64,000 nucleotides of DNA from Oscillospiraceae bacterium (GCA_022009675.1 CP091718.1:434001-498000); one strand, 5' to 3'; positions 37,191 to 47,013 are shown, counted from the stretch's first letter. Notes: generated by a model from the letters alone, not told the origin. Translations and numbers: made by a program.

Positions 37191-37841
37191 ATGACTGAAC
37201 TGCAGAAACAAATCGCCACTGACCTCCTGTCCATCCGCGCCGTATACTTCCGCCCGGAGCAGCCCTTCACATGGGCAAGCGGCATCAAAAGCCCGGTATA
37301 CTGCGACAACCGTCTCACCCTGACCGCCCCGGCTGTGCGCACGCACGTTGAAGAGGGGCTGGCACAGCTCATCCGCGAGAACTACCCCGACGCGCAGGTG
37401 CTCATGGGAACCGCCACCGCCGGCATCGCGCACGCCGCCATCACCGCCCACCTGCTTGGTATGCCCATGGGCTACGTTCGCTCCGGCAACAAGGATCACG
37501 GCATGCAGAACCGCATTGAGGGCAAGCTGGAAAAGGGCGCAAAGGTCGTTGTCGTGGAGGATCTGATCTCCACGGGCGGCAGCGTGCTGGAAGCGGTGGA
37601 CGCCCTGCGCGAGGCAGGCGCCGAGGTGCTGGGCATTGTGTCCATCTTCACCTACGGCATGAAGAAGGGCGCCGAGCGGCTGGCGGCAGCGAACGTACAC
37701 AACGTGTCGCTGACCAACTTTGACTGCATCGCCGAGGTGGCTGCCGAAACCGGCTACATCCGTCCGGCGGACGTCGCGCGCCTCCTGGCGTTCCGCCGGA
37801 ATCCGTCCGACGAGTCGTGGATCCACGCCCACGAGGCGTGA
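37191..37841 (+). CDS. pyrE: Orotate phosphoribosyltransferase
   Basis: Transfers orotate to PRPP to give OMP. 216 residues, intact frame. PRPP-binding motif VVVVEDLISTGGS at about 119-131; SGIKSPVYCDNR and MGTATAGIAHAA are further family blocks, and YVRSGNKDHGMQN is the catalytic loop. An RBS (GCGAGGAG) precedes the ATG. The preceding gap is 111 bp, the largest in the operon, without an evident promoter. Confidence 0.96.
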   Translation: MTELQKQIATDLLSIRAVYFRPEQPFTWASGIKSPVYCDNRLTLTAPAVRTHVEEGLAQLIRENYPDAQVLMGTATAGIAHAAITAHLLGMPMGYVRSGNKDHGMQNRIEGKLEKGAKVVVVEDLISTGGSVLEAVDALREAGAEVLGIVSIFTYGMKKGAERLAAANVHNVSLTNFDCIAEVAAETGYIRPADVARLLAFRRNPSDESWIHAHEA

Positions 37842-37874
37842 CCGGACGCGCACGCCGGAAGGGGGTACTGTCCG

Positions 37875-38806
37875 ATGAACGGAAAACCGAGAAGCCTGTT
37901 GGCAATCGAGGATCTGTCGGTCGAGGAGATTGACGGACTGCTGCGTACGGCGCTGGACATCATCGACCGTCCCGCAGCCTATGCGGACGTCTGCCGGGGG
38001 AAAAAAAGCTGGCGACGCTGTTCTTTGAGCCGTCTACCCGCACGCGGCTGAGCTTTGAGGCAGCCATGTACGAGCTGGGAGGCAACGTGCTGTCAGTGGC
38101 AAGCGCTGCGTCCTCCTCCGCCTCAAAGGGCGAGAGCGTGGCGGATACGGCACGGGTCGTGTCCTGCTATGCGGACATCATCGCCATGCGGCACCCAAAG
38201 GAGGGTGCCCCGCTGGTGGCGGCGGCGCACGCGTCGGTGCCTGTCATCAATGCCGGGGACGGCGGACACAATCACCCGACGCAGACGCTGGCGGATCTGC
38301 TGACCATCTACCGCCGCAAGGGCAGCTTCGCGGGACTGACCGTCGGATTCTGCGGCGACCTGAAATTCGGACGGACGGTGCATTCGCTCCTGCACGCGCT
38401 GTGCCGCTACGCCGGGCTGAAGGTCGTGCTGATCTCGCCGGAGGAGCTGAAACTGCCGAGCTACGTCAAGGATGAGGCACTCCGCGCGGCGGGCGTCCCC
38501 TACGTGCAGACGACCGACCTGTCGGCTGTCATGCCGGAGCTGGACATCCTGTACATGACGCGCGTTCAGCAGGAGCGGTTCTTCAACGAGGAGGACTACC
38601 TGCGGCTCCGGGATCGCTACATCCTGACGCCGGAGAAGCTGAAGACCGCCAAGCCGGATATGTGCATCCTGCATCCGCTGCCGCGCGTCAACGAGATCTC
38701 CGTGGCGGTGGACGAGGATCCGCGCGCCTGCTACTTTGAGCAGGTGGAGAACGGAAAGTATATGCGCATGGCGCTGATTCTGATGCTGTTGGGGGTGAGG
38801 GTATGA
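37875..38806 (+). CDS. pyrB: Aspartate carbamoyltransferase catalytic chain (one frameshift)
   Basis: Commits carbamoyl phosphate to pyrimidine synthesis. Carbamoyl-phosphate loop [25 protein letters not shown] and [11 protein letters not shown] are diagnostic. The frame breaks in the G5A7 run at ~37996-38007, between DVCRG and LATLFFEP. About 310 aa joined. It overlaps pyrI by 4 bases (ATGA), so catalytic and regulatory chains are made together as in class B enzymes. Confidence 0.94.
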
Positions 38807-39237
38807 CTGTTGATTCCATACGGAACGGAATCGTGATAGACCACATCACGGCGGGGCGCGGCATGGAGCTGTACCGCCTGCTGGGGCTGGGGGAGCTGGA
38901 CTGCCCGGTCGCACTGCTCAAAAACGTAACCAGCACCAAAATGGGACGCAAGGATCTCATCAAGATAGATGCGGACATTCCGCTGAACACCGACATTCTG
39001 GGCTATGTAGATCCCGGCGTGACCGTCATCACCATCCGCGACGGAGCGGTGGCGGACAAGCGGCAGATCGCACTGCCGGAACGCATCACTAATGTGATCC
39101 GCTGCCGGAACCCCCGCTGCATTACCTCTACCGAGCAGGAGCTGCCGCATATCTTCCGCCTGACCAACGCCGACCGCCGCGAGTACCGTTGCCTGTACTG
39201 CGAGGTGCGGGCGGATAAGACAGCGGCAGACACCTGA
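38803..39237 (+). CDS. pyrI: Aspartate carbamoyltransferase regulatory chain
   Basis: 144 residues. N-terminal allosteric domain ([33 protein letters not shown]) and C-terminal zinc domain with four cysteines: CRNPRC and CLYC. It confers nucleotide feedback on PyrB. Last gene of the operon, followed by a strong terminator. Confidence 0.95.
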   Translation: MTVDSIRNGIVIDHITAGRGMELYRLLGLGELDCPVALLKNVTSTKMGRKDLIKIDADIPLNTDILGYVDPGVTVITIRDGAVADKRQIALPERITNVIRCRNPRCITSTEQELPHIFRLTNADRREYRCLYCEVRADKTAADT

Positions 39238-39265
39238 GAGGCTTTCCGGGCTGTTCCCACTGTCG

Positions 39266-39312
39266 CAGGGTTGTTCAGAAACTCGCAATGAGTTTTTGAA
39301 CAACCCTTTTTT
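39266..39312 (+). terminator. pyr operon terminator
   Basis: GGGTTGTTCA-AAACTC ... GAGTTTTTGAACAACCC with T7 downstream, ~30 bp after pyrI. The AACTC/GAGTT core resembles the terminator at 20.08 kb. Confidence 0.92.
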
Positions 39313-39370
39313 TGCTTTTCCGACCGAGCCCGGACCGCCGGAATACAGCCCTCCCGGGCGAAAAAGATGA

Positions 39371-39388
39371 CTTTACACAGACTTTACA
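39371..39388 (+). promoter_or_regulatory. Probable Pho box upstream of pstS
   Basis: Direct repeat CTTTACA at 39371-39377 and 39382-39388, 4-base spacer: the 7-4-7 layout of PhoB/PhoP boxes. TATACT at 39432-39437 may be the -10, although it lies further downstream than usual. PhoB itself is encoded in the same locus. Confidence 0.6.
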
Positions 39389-39490
39389 GAATCAAAACCC
39401 CGCTTTGATAGCGCTATTTTGCGAAACGCGCTATACTTGTGCCGTAATCCGGAAAGATGAAAAAGAAAGCAAAAAGGAGTTTGCGAAAAT

Positions 39491-40441
39491 ATGAAAAACG
39501 GTATCAAGAAAATCGTTTCGGCAGCGCTGGCAGGTCTGATGTGCCTGGGCGGTGCGGCGCTTGTTTCCTGCGGGAACAGCAATGAGAAGAACATTACGGT
39601 CGTTGTGCGTGAGCAGGGGAGCGGCACCCGGGAGGCGTTCGACAAGGTCGTCACCGACGGGACGCATTTCCTGGAGGAAAAGAACAGCGCAGGCAAGAAG
39701 GTGTACAACACCGCCTCCACCGCCGTCCAGCAGACCAAGACCGGCACGGTGCTGTCTGCCGTTGCGGCTGACAAGAACGCCATCGGGTACATCTCGCTGG
39801 GATCGGTCAACGACACCATCCGTGTGCTGAAGGTGAACGGCGTGGCGCCCTCCGAGGACACCGTCCTCTCCGGCGCGTACAAGATCCAGCGTCCCTTTGT
39901 GGTCATGACTCACAAGGGGCAGACGCTGACCCCCGTTACGGCGGATTTCATGAGCTACCTCAAGAGCGCCGCCGCCAAGGATGCCGCCGATGCCGCAGGG
40001 TGCATCTACCTGTCCGACACCGCCAAGCGTGCCAATGCGGGCGCGGAGGCAATCCCGGTTGTGAGCTTTGAGAAGCAGGCGAGCCTGCCCGAGGGCGGCA
40101 AGATCGTCGTGCGCGGCTCAACCTCCATGGAGAAATTCATCAATGCCGCCGCCAAGGCATACGCCGCCGTGTACGGTGTCAAGCCGGAGGATGTGTTCGA
40201 CATCCAGCTGGAAGGCTCCTCGGTGGGACGCAAGGCGGCAGAGAATGATACGGTCGGCAATGTGATCGGGCTGTCCTCTGCGGCGGTCAAGCAGGACAAC
40301 ATCGACAGCTTCAATGTGTGTCTGGATGCGGTGGCTGTCATCGTCAACAAGGAGAATACGGCAGTTTCCGACCTGACGCTGGAGCAGCTGTACGCCATTT
40401 TCTCCGGCAAGATCACCAAGTTCAGCGAGCTGTCCAAGTAA
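39491..40441 (+). CDS. pstS: Phosphate ABC transporter substrate-binding lipoprotein PstS
   Basis: Captures phosphate outside the membrane. 316 residues, with a lipoprotein signal (MKNGIKKIVSAALAGL ... LVSC, lipidated C27). Two PBP-like lobes with phosphate-contact motifs REQGSGTREAF and the paired VVRGSTSMEKF. Order of the two halves looks like a PstS whose first lobe carries the SGTR motif. RBS AAAAAGGAG upstream. Intact frame. Confidence 0.92.
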   Translation: MKNGIKKIVSAALAGLMCLGGAALVSCGNSNEKNITVVVREQGSGTREAFDKVVTDGTHFLEEKNSAGKKVYNTASTAVQQTKTGTVLSAVAADKNAIGYISLGSVNDTIRVLKVNGVAPSEDTVLSGAYKIQRPFVVMTHKGQTLTPVTADFMSYLKSAAAKDAADAAGCIYLSDTAKRANAGAEAIPVVSFEKQASLPEGGKIVVRGSTSMEKFINAAAKAYAAVYGVKPEDVFDIQLEGSSVGRKAAENDTVGNVIGLSSAAVKQDNIDSFNVCLDAVAVIVNKENTAVSDLTLEQLYAIFSGKITKFSELSK

Positions 40442-40451
40442 GGGATCCTCT

Positions 40452-42298
40452 ATGACTGCAACGAGACTGAAGGAAAGGATCGGAAAAAGCAGTCTTTGCG
40501 GCGGCGGCGGTCATTTGCGTGATCGCCGTAGTCGCCATTTTCGCGTTTCTGATCTACAAGAGCATCCCCGCCTTCGGCAAACTGGGCGTGTTCCGGTTCA
40601 TGTTCGGTGACAACTGGTCGCCTGACCGCCTCGACACCTACGATTCGCCGCTCTCCGGAACCTACGGAATCCTGACCATGATCGCAGGCACGCTGACCGC
40701 TACGGTAGGCGCCCTGCTGGTCGGCGGCGTGCTGGGATATTTCACAGCCATCTTCCTGGCATTCTACTGTCCCCCTGCCCCCGCGCCGGGTGCTGTCCGC
40801 CGTCATCAATCTGCTGGCAGGCATCCCGTCGGTGGTATACGGCTTCTTCGGCATCGTGTTTCTTCTCCCTCTGCTGGCGCGCATCGCCCCCAACAACGGC
40901 AGCGGACTGCTGGCAACCTCCCTGATTCTGGGCATCATGATCCTGCCGACCGTCGTGTCGCTGTCACGCACCAGTCTGGAGGCAGTCCCGCGCTCCTACT
41001 ACGAGGGATCGGTTGCCATGGGCGCCACGCACAGCGAGACAGTGTTCCGCATCATGTCCCCGGCGGCACGCTCCGGCATCACGGCGTCGCTGATTCTGGG
41101 CATCGGACGGGCTTTGGGCGAAACCATGGCAGTGGTAATGGTGGCAGGCAACGCGCCCGCTTACCCGAGCGGTCTGTTCTCCTCCTTCCGCGTGCTGACG
41201 GCGAATATCGTCATGGAGATGGGCTATGCGGGTGAAGTGCAGGAAGGTGCCCTGGTGGCAACCGGTGTGATTCTGCTGCTGTTCGTGCTGGCGGTGAACC
41301 TCCTGTTCGGCGCCATTTCCTCCCGCGCTGTCAGGCGGATTTCGTCCCGTCAGCCGCGCGGGAAGCGTCCGGCACGGGAGAGCCGTCTGCGCGGCTCTGC
41401 CGCGCGCCTTACGCGCCGCATCCGCGACTGGTTCGGTGCGCTGGGCAGCCGCATCCGCATCTGCCGCATCGGGCAGGGCGTGGCGGTCTTTGCCGGCGTG
41501 GCGGTCGCGGCGGTGCTGGTGCTGATTATCGGCTTCATTCTGGTCAAGGGACTGCCGTACCTTGTGCGCAATCCGTCGCTGATCTGGGGACGGTTTGAGT
41601 TCGGCGGCGAGAAAGTCACCATCCTGCCTGCCATCATCACGACGCTGTACGCGGTCGGTCTGAGCCTGCTCATCGCCGTACCGGTCGGCATCATGACAGC
41701 GGTATTTCTGAACGAGTATGCACGCCGGGACAATCCGCTCATCCGGCTCATCCGTTCCGCCATTGATATTCTGAGCGGCGTGCCGTCCATCGTGTACGGA
41801 CTGTTCGGCATGATTACCTTTGTCAAGCTGTTCGGCGGCTCCAGCAGCATTCTGGCAGGCTCCCTGACCGTGAGCATGATGCTGCTGCCTACCATCGTGC
41901 GCTCGACGGAGGAAAGTCTGAAGTCCGTCCCGGATTCCATGCGGGAGGGCAGTCTCGCGCTGGGCGCCGGCAAACTGCGCACCATTTTTAAGATCGTTCT
42001 GCCCAGCGCACTGCCGGGCATCCTGTCTGCCGTGATCCTGTCCATGGGACGTGTCATCAGCGAGTCCGCGCCCTTCCTGTACACCATGGGCTCTGTCATC
42101 TCCGCGGTGCCGCACGGCGTATCGGACAGCGGCGCGTCCCTGGCGGTAGCGCTGTATCAGCTCTCCGGCGAGGGCTGGTACATGAACGAGGCATACGCGA
42201 CGGCGGTCGTGCTGATCCTCCTCGTGCTGACGCTGAATCTTCTGGCGGAGCTTGCCGCCTCCCGCCTGTCCCGCAAGCTGAAAGGAGCAAGTAAGTAA
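40452..42298 (+). CDS. pstCA: Fused PstC-PstA phosphate permease (two frameshifts in the PstC part)
   Basis: Residues ~1-295 are PstC ([64 protein letters not shown]). After an Arg-rich linker of ~50 residues ([16 protein letters not shown]...), PstA follows in the same frame ([58 protein letters not shown]). Two EAA-type loops are therefore on one chain, ~614 aa, instead of two proteins. Shifts at ~40484-40488 (A5) and ~40771-40785 (C-runs) affect the PstC part only; the junction is free of obvious homopolymers and has no internal start. Overlaps pstB (TAATG). Confidence 0.85.
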
Positions 42299-43086
42299 TG
42301 GCAAATACGGATATTCTGAGCAACCTCGAACATTTCGGGCAAAACATATCGGTGCGCGGCGCCGATCTCTGGTACGGCGATTTCCACGCCATCCGGGACA
42401 TCAGCGTGGACATCCCGGCACGGCAGGTGACGGCGTTCATCGGTCCTTCGGGGTGCGGCAAATCGACCTTTCTCAAGTGCTTCAACCGTATGAACGACCT
42501 GGTAGACGGTTGCCGCGTATCGGGTGACTTCCGCATCGGGGACGTGGACATCTACGGCAAGATCGACATCAATGACCTGCGCCGCAACGTGGGCATGGTC
42601 TTTCAGAAGCCCAACCCGTTCCCCATGAGCGTCTACGACAACATCGCCTACGGTCCCCGCACCTTCGGTATCCGCAAGCGCGCGCTGCTGGACGGCATCG
42701 TGGAGGAATCCCTGCGCGCCGCCGCCATGTGGGACGAGCTGAAGGATCGGCTGGACAAATCCGCCCTTGGACTGTCCGGCGGTCAGCAGCAGCGGCTCTG
42801 CATCGCGCGTGCCCTTGCCGTCAAGCCCGGCATCCTGCTCATGGATGAGCCGACCAGCGCCCTTGACCCCATCTCCACCGGCAAGATCGAGGAGCTTTGC
42901 ACCGAGCTGTGCAAATCCACCACCATCGTCATCGTCACCCACAATATGCAGCAGGCAACCCGTATCTCCCATAAAACCGGTTTCTTCCTCCTCGGCGAGC
43001 TGGTCGAGTTCGGCGACACCGACGACATCTTCACCGATCCCCACGACGAACGCACCGAGCGCTACATCACCGGTCGCTTCGGTTAA
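42298..43086 (+). CDS. pstB: Phosphate ABC transporter ATP-binding protein PstB
   Basis: 262 residues. Walker [10 protein letters not shown] at 49-57, Q-loop [15 protein letters not shown] typical of PstB, signature LSGGQQQRL, Walker [15 protein letters not shown]-loop VTHNMQQA. Drives phosphate import through the PstCA permease. Start overlaps the permease stop. Confidence 0.97.
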   Translation: MANTDILSNLEHFGQNISVRGADLWYGDFHAIRDISVDIPARQVTAFIGPSGCGKSTFLKCFNRMNDLVDGCRVSGDFRIGDVDIYGKIDINDLRRNVGMVFQKPNPFPMSVYDNIAYGPRTFGIRKRALLDGIVEESLRAAAMWDELKDRLDKSALGLSGGQQQRLCIARALAVKPGILLMDEPTSALDPISTGKIEELCTELCKSTTIVIVTHNMQQATRISHKTGFFLLGELVEFGDTDDIFTDPHDERTERYITGRFG

Positions 43087-43117
43087 GCGCAGGAACGTTG
43101 GGGAGGTACCGGAGAAG

Positions 43118-43162
43118 CGTCGGGGGCTTCTTGAATGAAGCCCCCGAACCCCCAAGAACTTT
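43118..43162 (+). repeat. Dispersed intergenic hairpin element, copy 3
   Basis: GGGGGCTTC/GAAGCCCCC stem plus AACCCCCAAGAACTTTTCC, matching the elements at 14.52 and 18.79 kb with few changes. Lies between pstB and the phoU promoter; could terminate the pst transcript. Confidence 0.75.
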
Positions 43163-43279
43163 TCCGAAACATGCTTTGGGCAAACCCTGCGTTCGTGCAC
43201 GGTCAGCCGGGGTACGTTCCGGGGGATCCGGCGGCGTAAAAAAGCAGGGCGTCGCCTCTCAAGAACGTTCCAATGCCCC

Positions 43280-43308
43280 TTGTAAAACAAAACAACCTAT
43301 GCTATAAT
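43280..43308 (+). promoter_or_regulatory. phoU-phoB-phoR promoter
   Basis: TTGTAA at 43280-43285 and TATAAT at 43303-43308, spacer 17 bp. It would let phoU-phoBR be expressed apart from pstS. Confidence 0.72.
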
Positions 43309-43327
43309 GAAGGAGGACACACATATC

Positions 43328-43984
43328 ATGTCCGCAAGAGTACAGTTTGAAGCAGAACTCAATGAAATGAAGGACGAACTGGTCGCCATGTGCCGCCTGA
43401 CTGCCGATATGATTGCCAACGCCACCACTGCGCTGGTCAACTTCGACCGCGAACTGGGACGCAGTATCGGAGAGTCGGACAAAAAGGTGGACGAGTATGA
43501 GATGGATATCGAGAAACGCTGTATGCGCATCCTCATCCGCCGCCAGCCGGTCGCACGCGACTTCCGCGTGGTCTCCACGGCGCTGAAAATGATTACGGAC
43601 ATCGAGCGCTTCGGCGATCAGGCAAGCGATATCGGCGATCTGGTCTATACCATGCCCGGGGACACCTATATCAAGAAGCTGACCCACCTGTCTGCCATGG
43701 GCGAGCTGGCGGTCAGGATGGTGCGGGAAAGCGTCAATTCCTTCATCCGCAACGACGAACAGCTGGCGGATGAGGTCATCGCGCTGGATGATGCCATGGA
43801 CGATATGTTCATCGCGGTCAAGGACGACCTCATTGAGCTGATCCGGCAGGACGGGGAAAAGAACGGGGATCAGGCGATCACCCTGATGATGGTCGCCAAG
43901 TATCTGGAACGTATCGGGGATCACGCCGTCAATGTGGCGGAGTGGACAAAATACAACGAAACGGGGGTACACCAAAAATTCTGA
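43328..43984 (+). CDS. phoU: Phosphate signalling protein PhoU
   Basis: 218 residues with two PhoU three-helix repeats; metal-binding-type E/D motifs are EKRCMRILIRRQPVARDFR with DIERFGDQASDIG in the first half and KYLERIGDHAVNVAEW in the second. PhoU links Pst to PhoR and shuts down signalling in high phosphate. ATG 43328 chosen with AAGGAGG 12 bases ahead; the in-frame ATG at 43307 overlaps the -10 box. Stop overlaps phoB (TGATG). Confidence 0.93.
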   Translation: MSARVQFEAELNEMKDELVAMCRLTADMIANATTALVNFDRELGRSIGESDKKVDEYEMDIEKRCMRILIRRQPVARDFRVVSTALKMITDIERFGDQASDIGDLVYTMPGDTYIKKLTHLSAMGELAVRMVRESVNSFIRNDEQLADEVIALDDAMDDMFIAVKDDLIELIRQDGEKNGDQAITLMMVAKYLERIGDHAVNVAEWTKYNETGVHQKF

Positions 43985-44651
43985 TGAAAAAACCGCTGAT
44001 TTACGTTGTCGAGGATGACGAAGGCATTCGCGAGGTGTACGAGGGCGCCCTGGAGGAGGACTATGACCTCCGCCTGTTCCCGGACGGAGCGGGCTTTTTC
44101 GCGGTGTTCGACACGGCACGCCCTGACCTTGTCATTCTGGACATCATGCTGCCGGACATGGACGGCTATACCATCCTGCGCCGCATCCGCGAGGCGGATG
44201 AGCGGGTGCCCGTCATCATCGTCAGCGCCAAATCGGACGAGATCAGCTTTGTCAAGGGGCTGAACAAGGGGGCGGATGACTATATGTCCAAGCCCTTCTC
44301 GATTCTGGAGCTGATGGCACGGGTGCGGGCGCGCCTGCGTGTCGCCAACCTGAACATTTCTGCCTCCGGCGGCTTCCGCATCGACCGCAACACCTACAAG
44401 GTATTCTACGGCGGCACAGACCTCGGGCTGACGCTCAAGGAGTACCGCCTGCTGGATCAGCTGATCAGCAAGGCGGGCGTAACTCGTCGCGCGCGAGGAT
44501 CTGTTCCGCGAGGTGTGGGGGACGACTATATGGGCGAGACACGGACGCTGGATATGCATATCGCCACACTGCGGGGAAAAAGATCAAGGCGGCGGGTGGC
44601 GGGGATCCCATCGTCACCGTGCGCGGCATCGGGTACCGGTTCGAAGGATAA
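43984..44651 (+). CDS. phoB: Phosphate response regulator PhoB/PhoP (frameshifts)
   Basis: About 222 residues. Receiver: VVEDDEG with D11/D12, phosphoacceptor D53 (LDIMLPDMDG), KPF at ~102. Winged helix: LTLKEYRLLDQLISKAG, then AREDLFREVWGDDY restored across two compensating shifts at ~44481-44515, TRTLDMHIATLR, and TVRGIGYRFEG after a third shift at ~44576-44582. Because of these shifts the raw frame runs on into phoR, giving a false regulator-kinase fusion. It follows phoU directly and should control the pst genes. Confidence 0.9.
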
Positions 44652-44661
44652 GGAGTACGGC

Positions 44662-46362
44662 ATGAAAAAGAAAATATTCTGGCGCATATTCGCGCTGTCG
44701 GCGCTGTCGGTCCTGCTGGTTTTCCTGTTCGCCCTGTATGCGGTCAACCGCAACAGCCAGCACGTGGTGGAGGAACGCCTGATCGCGGAATCAGAGCTGT
44801 TGTCCTGCGTACTGAAGCAGCCGGATGACATCGACCGCCTGCGGGATTATACCGACCGGGACCAGTTCCGCATCACGGTCATTGACCGGGCGGGCAATGT
44901 GCTGTACGAGAACGGCACCGACACGTCCGCGACCGAGAATCACGCCGACCGCGCGGAGGTGGTCGCGGCGCTGGCGGGCAAACCGCACACGGTACAGCGC
45001 TACTCCGCAACGCTGGGGCACACCATGACGTACTACGCCCTGGCGACCACGCTGGACAGCGGGGAGACTATTGTCATCCGGCTGGCAGTACGGAGCAGTG
45101 AGATCGGCTCCTTCCTGCTGGCGGCTCTGCCGTTCCTGTTGCTGGCGCTGGTACTGGCGCTGGTGCTGTCCTCGCTGTTGGCTGGGCGCCTTTCGGCGCA
45201 CGTGTCCGACCGGATAGGCAACGTGGCGCGCAGTCTCCGCTCGCTCAACGAGGGGAAGTATGAACCGCTCAGAACCGACAGCAGTGAGCCGGAATTCTAT
45301 GCGGTCTATCAGGAGATCAACGAGCTGAACGGCAAGACCTGCGCACTGCTGCAGAAGCAGCAGCGCGACCGGGAACGCCTGTACGCCGTGCTGGACAACA
45401 TGGCGCAGGGCATGATCGCCATTGATGCGGAGGAGAAGATCGTGTTCGCCAACAACAGTGCCCTGCGCTTTCTCGGCGGGACGCTGCAGGACATCGGGCG
45501 CCCGCTCAACTACCTGCTGGAGGATCCGGAGCTGTGCCGCCGGATACGCGAGAGCGGCAGTACGGACGCGATGTTCGACTATCCGTTTGAAGCCTACGAC
45601 TTCACGGTGGCTGTGCGCCACCTGCGGGACGAGGCGCCCTCCGCGGGGGTAGCCGCCATCGTCATCCTGACCGATTCCACCAACGAAAAAAAGATTGCAC
45701 GGGAGAAGAGCGATTTCTTCGCCAATGCATCTCACGAGCTGAAAACGCCGATCACGGTCATGCAGGGGCTGTCCGAGCTGTTGCTGGCGCGTCCGGGGCT
45801 GGACGACACCTCCCGCCGGGACGCAGACCGCATCCATCGGGAGTGCCTGCGCATGGCGGATCTGATTGCGGATATGCTCCGTCTGAGCGAGCTGGAACAA
45901 AGCGCCGACAGCGGGGACAACCGCACGACCTTTGATCTGCACGCCGTGGTGGATGAATCACTGGCGGAGCTGAATGCCCGCATGGAGGCGCTGAATCTGA
46001 CGGCGCGCGTCACGGGCAACGGCAAGGTATCCGCCGATCCCAAGAAAATATATGAGCTGGTCAACAATCTGCTTTCCAACGCGGTCAACTACAATAAGCC
46101 GGGCGGGCGCATCGACGTCACCGTCAGCGAGACAGCCGGGCACACCGTGCTGACTGTCCGTGACACGGGCATCGGCATTGCGCGGGAGCATCTGCCGCGC
46201 CTGTGTGAGCGCTTCTACCGGGTGGACAAATCCCGCTCCAAGAGCACCGGCGGCACCGGATTGGGGCTTGCCATCGTCAAGCACATCTGCGCTCTTTACG
46301 ATGCCGAGCTGAAAATCGACAGCGAGCCGGATGTCGGCACGACTGTGACGGTTCGGTTCTGA
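44662..46362 (+). CDS. phoR: Phosphate sensor histidine kinase PhoR
   Basis: 566 residues, intact. First membrane helix at ~8-27, extracytoplasmic sensor region to ~145, second helix (FLLAALPFLLLALVLALVLS), HAMP-like linker, PAS domain (LYAVLDNMAQGMIAIDAEEK), H-box ANASHELKTPIT, N-box NNLLSNAVNYN, DTGIGI and GGTGLGLAIVKH. This is the PhoR/ResE architecture. ATG 44662 follows AAGGAG at good distance, 10 bp after the phoB stop. Confidence 0.94.
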   Translation: MKKKIFWRIFALSALSVLLVFLFALYAVNRNSQHVVEERLIAESELLSCVLKQPDDIDRLRDYTDRDQFRITVIDRAGNVLYENGTDTSATENHADRAEVVAALAGKPHTVQRYSATLGHTMTYYALATTLDSGETIVIRLAVRSSEIGSFLLAALPFLLLALVLALVLSSLLAGRLSAHVSDRIGNVARSLRSLNEGKYEPLRTDSSEPEFYAVYQEINELNGKTCALLQKQQRDRERLYAVLDNMAQGMIAIDAEEKIVFANNSALRFLGGTLQDIGRPLNYLLEDPELCRRIRESGSTDAMFDYPFEAYDFTVAVRHLRDEAPSAGVAAIVILTDSTNEKKIAREKSDFFANASHELKTPITVMQGLSELLLARPGLDDTSRRDADRIHRECLRMADLIADMLRLSELEQSADSGDNRTTFDLHAVVDESLAELNARMEALNLTARVTGNGKVSADPKKIYELVNNLLSNAVNYNKPGGRIDVTVSETAGHTVLTVRDTGIGIAREHLPRLCERFYRVDKSRSKSTGGTGLGLAIVKHICALYDAELKIDSEPDVGTTVTVRF

Positions 46363-46460
46363 GGTGCAGGCGCAAACGAGCGACACGCGTTCCTGCGTCA
46401 TCATCAACAAAAAGCGTTACGAAAAAGCGCGGGCGGTATAAACCGCCCACCAGATTACTG

Positions 46461-46496
46461 ACAAAGGTCTCAGGACTCTCGTTCTGAGACCTTTGT
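46461..46496. terminator. Hairpin downstream of phoR
   Basis: Perfect 13-bp stem ACAAAGGTCTCAG with complement. No T-run follows on either strand, so strength as a terminator is uncertain. A smaller GGGCGG/CCGCCC hairpin lies at ~46431-46448. Confidence 0.5.
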
Positions 46497-46656
46497 CGTA
46501 CTTTACAAGTATTCGTATAAGTGATATAACAGATGTAAGTGCCACTTACAATCCCGATTTATTATATCATAAATCTTCCCGTTTTTCAATCTCCATCGCG
46601 CAATAAGCTTTGAAAGGAACACCGCCGAGTGATGGGTTATCTCGGCGGTCATTATT

Positions 46657-46905
46657 TTATTCGTTTCTGTCTGCTGTGCAGAAGGCTTCTGCCGCCAACC
46701 GCATGGCGATTTTGAATCCGGCAGTAAAGGCTTCGCGTTCGGAGATGCCGTTCAGCTCGATTTCTGTGGCGCAGTACTTTTCAAGCAGTTCTTTCTGCTC
46801 ATTTGAAAGGACTTCGAGCAATTCGGCTTTGTTTTGGGATTGGCTGTGCTGCAGTTCACGGTATTCCTGATTGTTTGAAATATGGATCGGTATTTTTAAA
46901 AAAGC
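46657..46905 (-). pseudogene. Remnant of a small conserved Firmicute hypothetical protein
   Basis: The C-terminal ~75 residues (EYRELQHSQSQNKAELLEVL, then SEREAFTAGFKIAMRLAAEA) resemble a family of short helical proteins common in clostridial accessory regions, with the SEREAF-x2-GF motif. The natural N-terminus is missing: upstream the frame runs into the 110-bp direct repeat at 46904. I therefore read it as a truncated copy. First sign of the accessory region, with lower GC than phoR. Confidence 0.45.
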
Positions 46906-47013
46906 AGGGACGAAAAAAACGGGAGAAATCTCTCGAAATCTCCCGTTTTCCGCCGTTTGGTTTGCCAAAGGGCTGTTTTCCTTGTGCGGATCAATTTTGA
47001 TCACACAACATGG
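46904..47013. repeat. 110-bp direct repeat, left copy
   Basis: Near-identical to 48858-48966 and in the same orientation. Contains the AACGGGAGA/TCTCCCGTT hairpin, a shared TGTGCGGATCAATTTTGA block and ends in ACACAACATGG. The right copy runs into the 3' end of tRNA-Trp; the left copy ends just past the base that would be the tRNA's CCA. Confidence 0.85.

Noticed and set aside
43942..46362. A single 806-codon frame fusing a response regulator and a histidine kinase
   Set aside because: The regulator's C-terminal domain reads correctly only with three frame corrections, which restore a stop at 44649-44651 and leave a well-placed RBS and ATG for PhoR. The fusion is an indel artefact.
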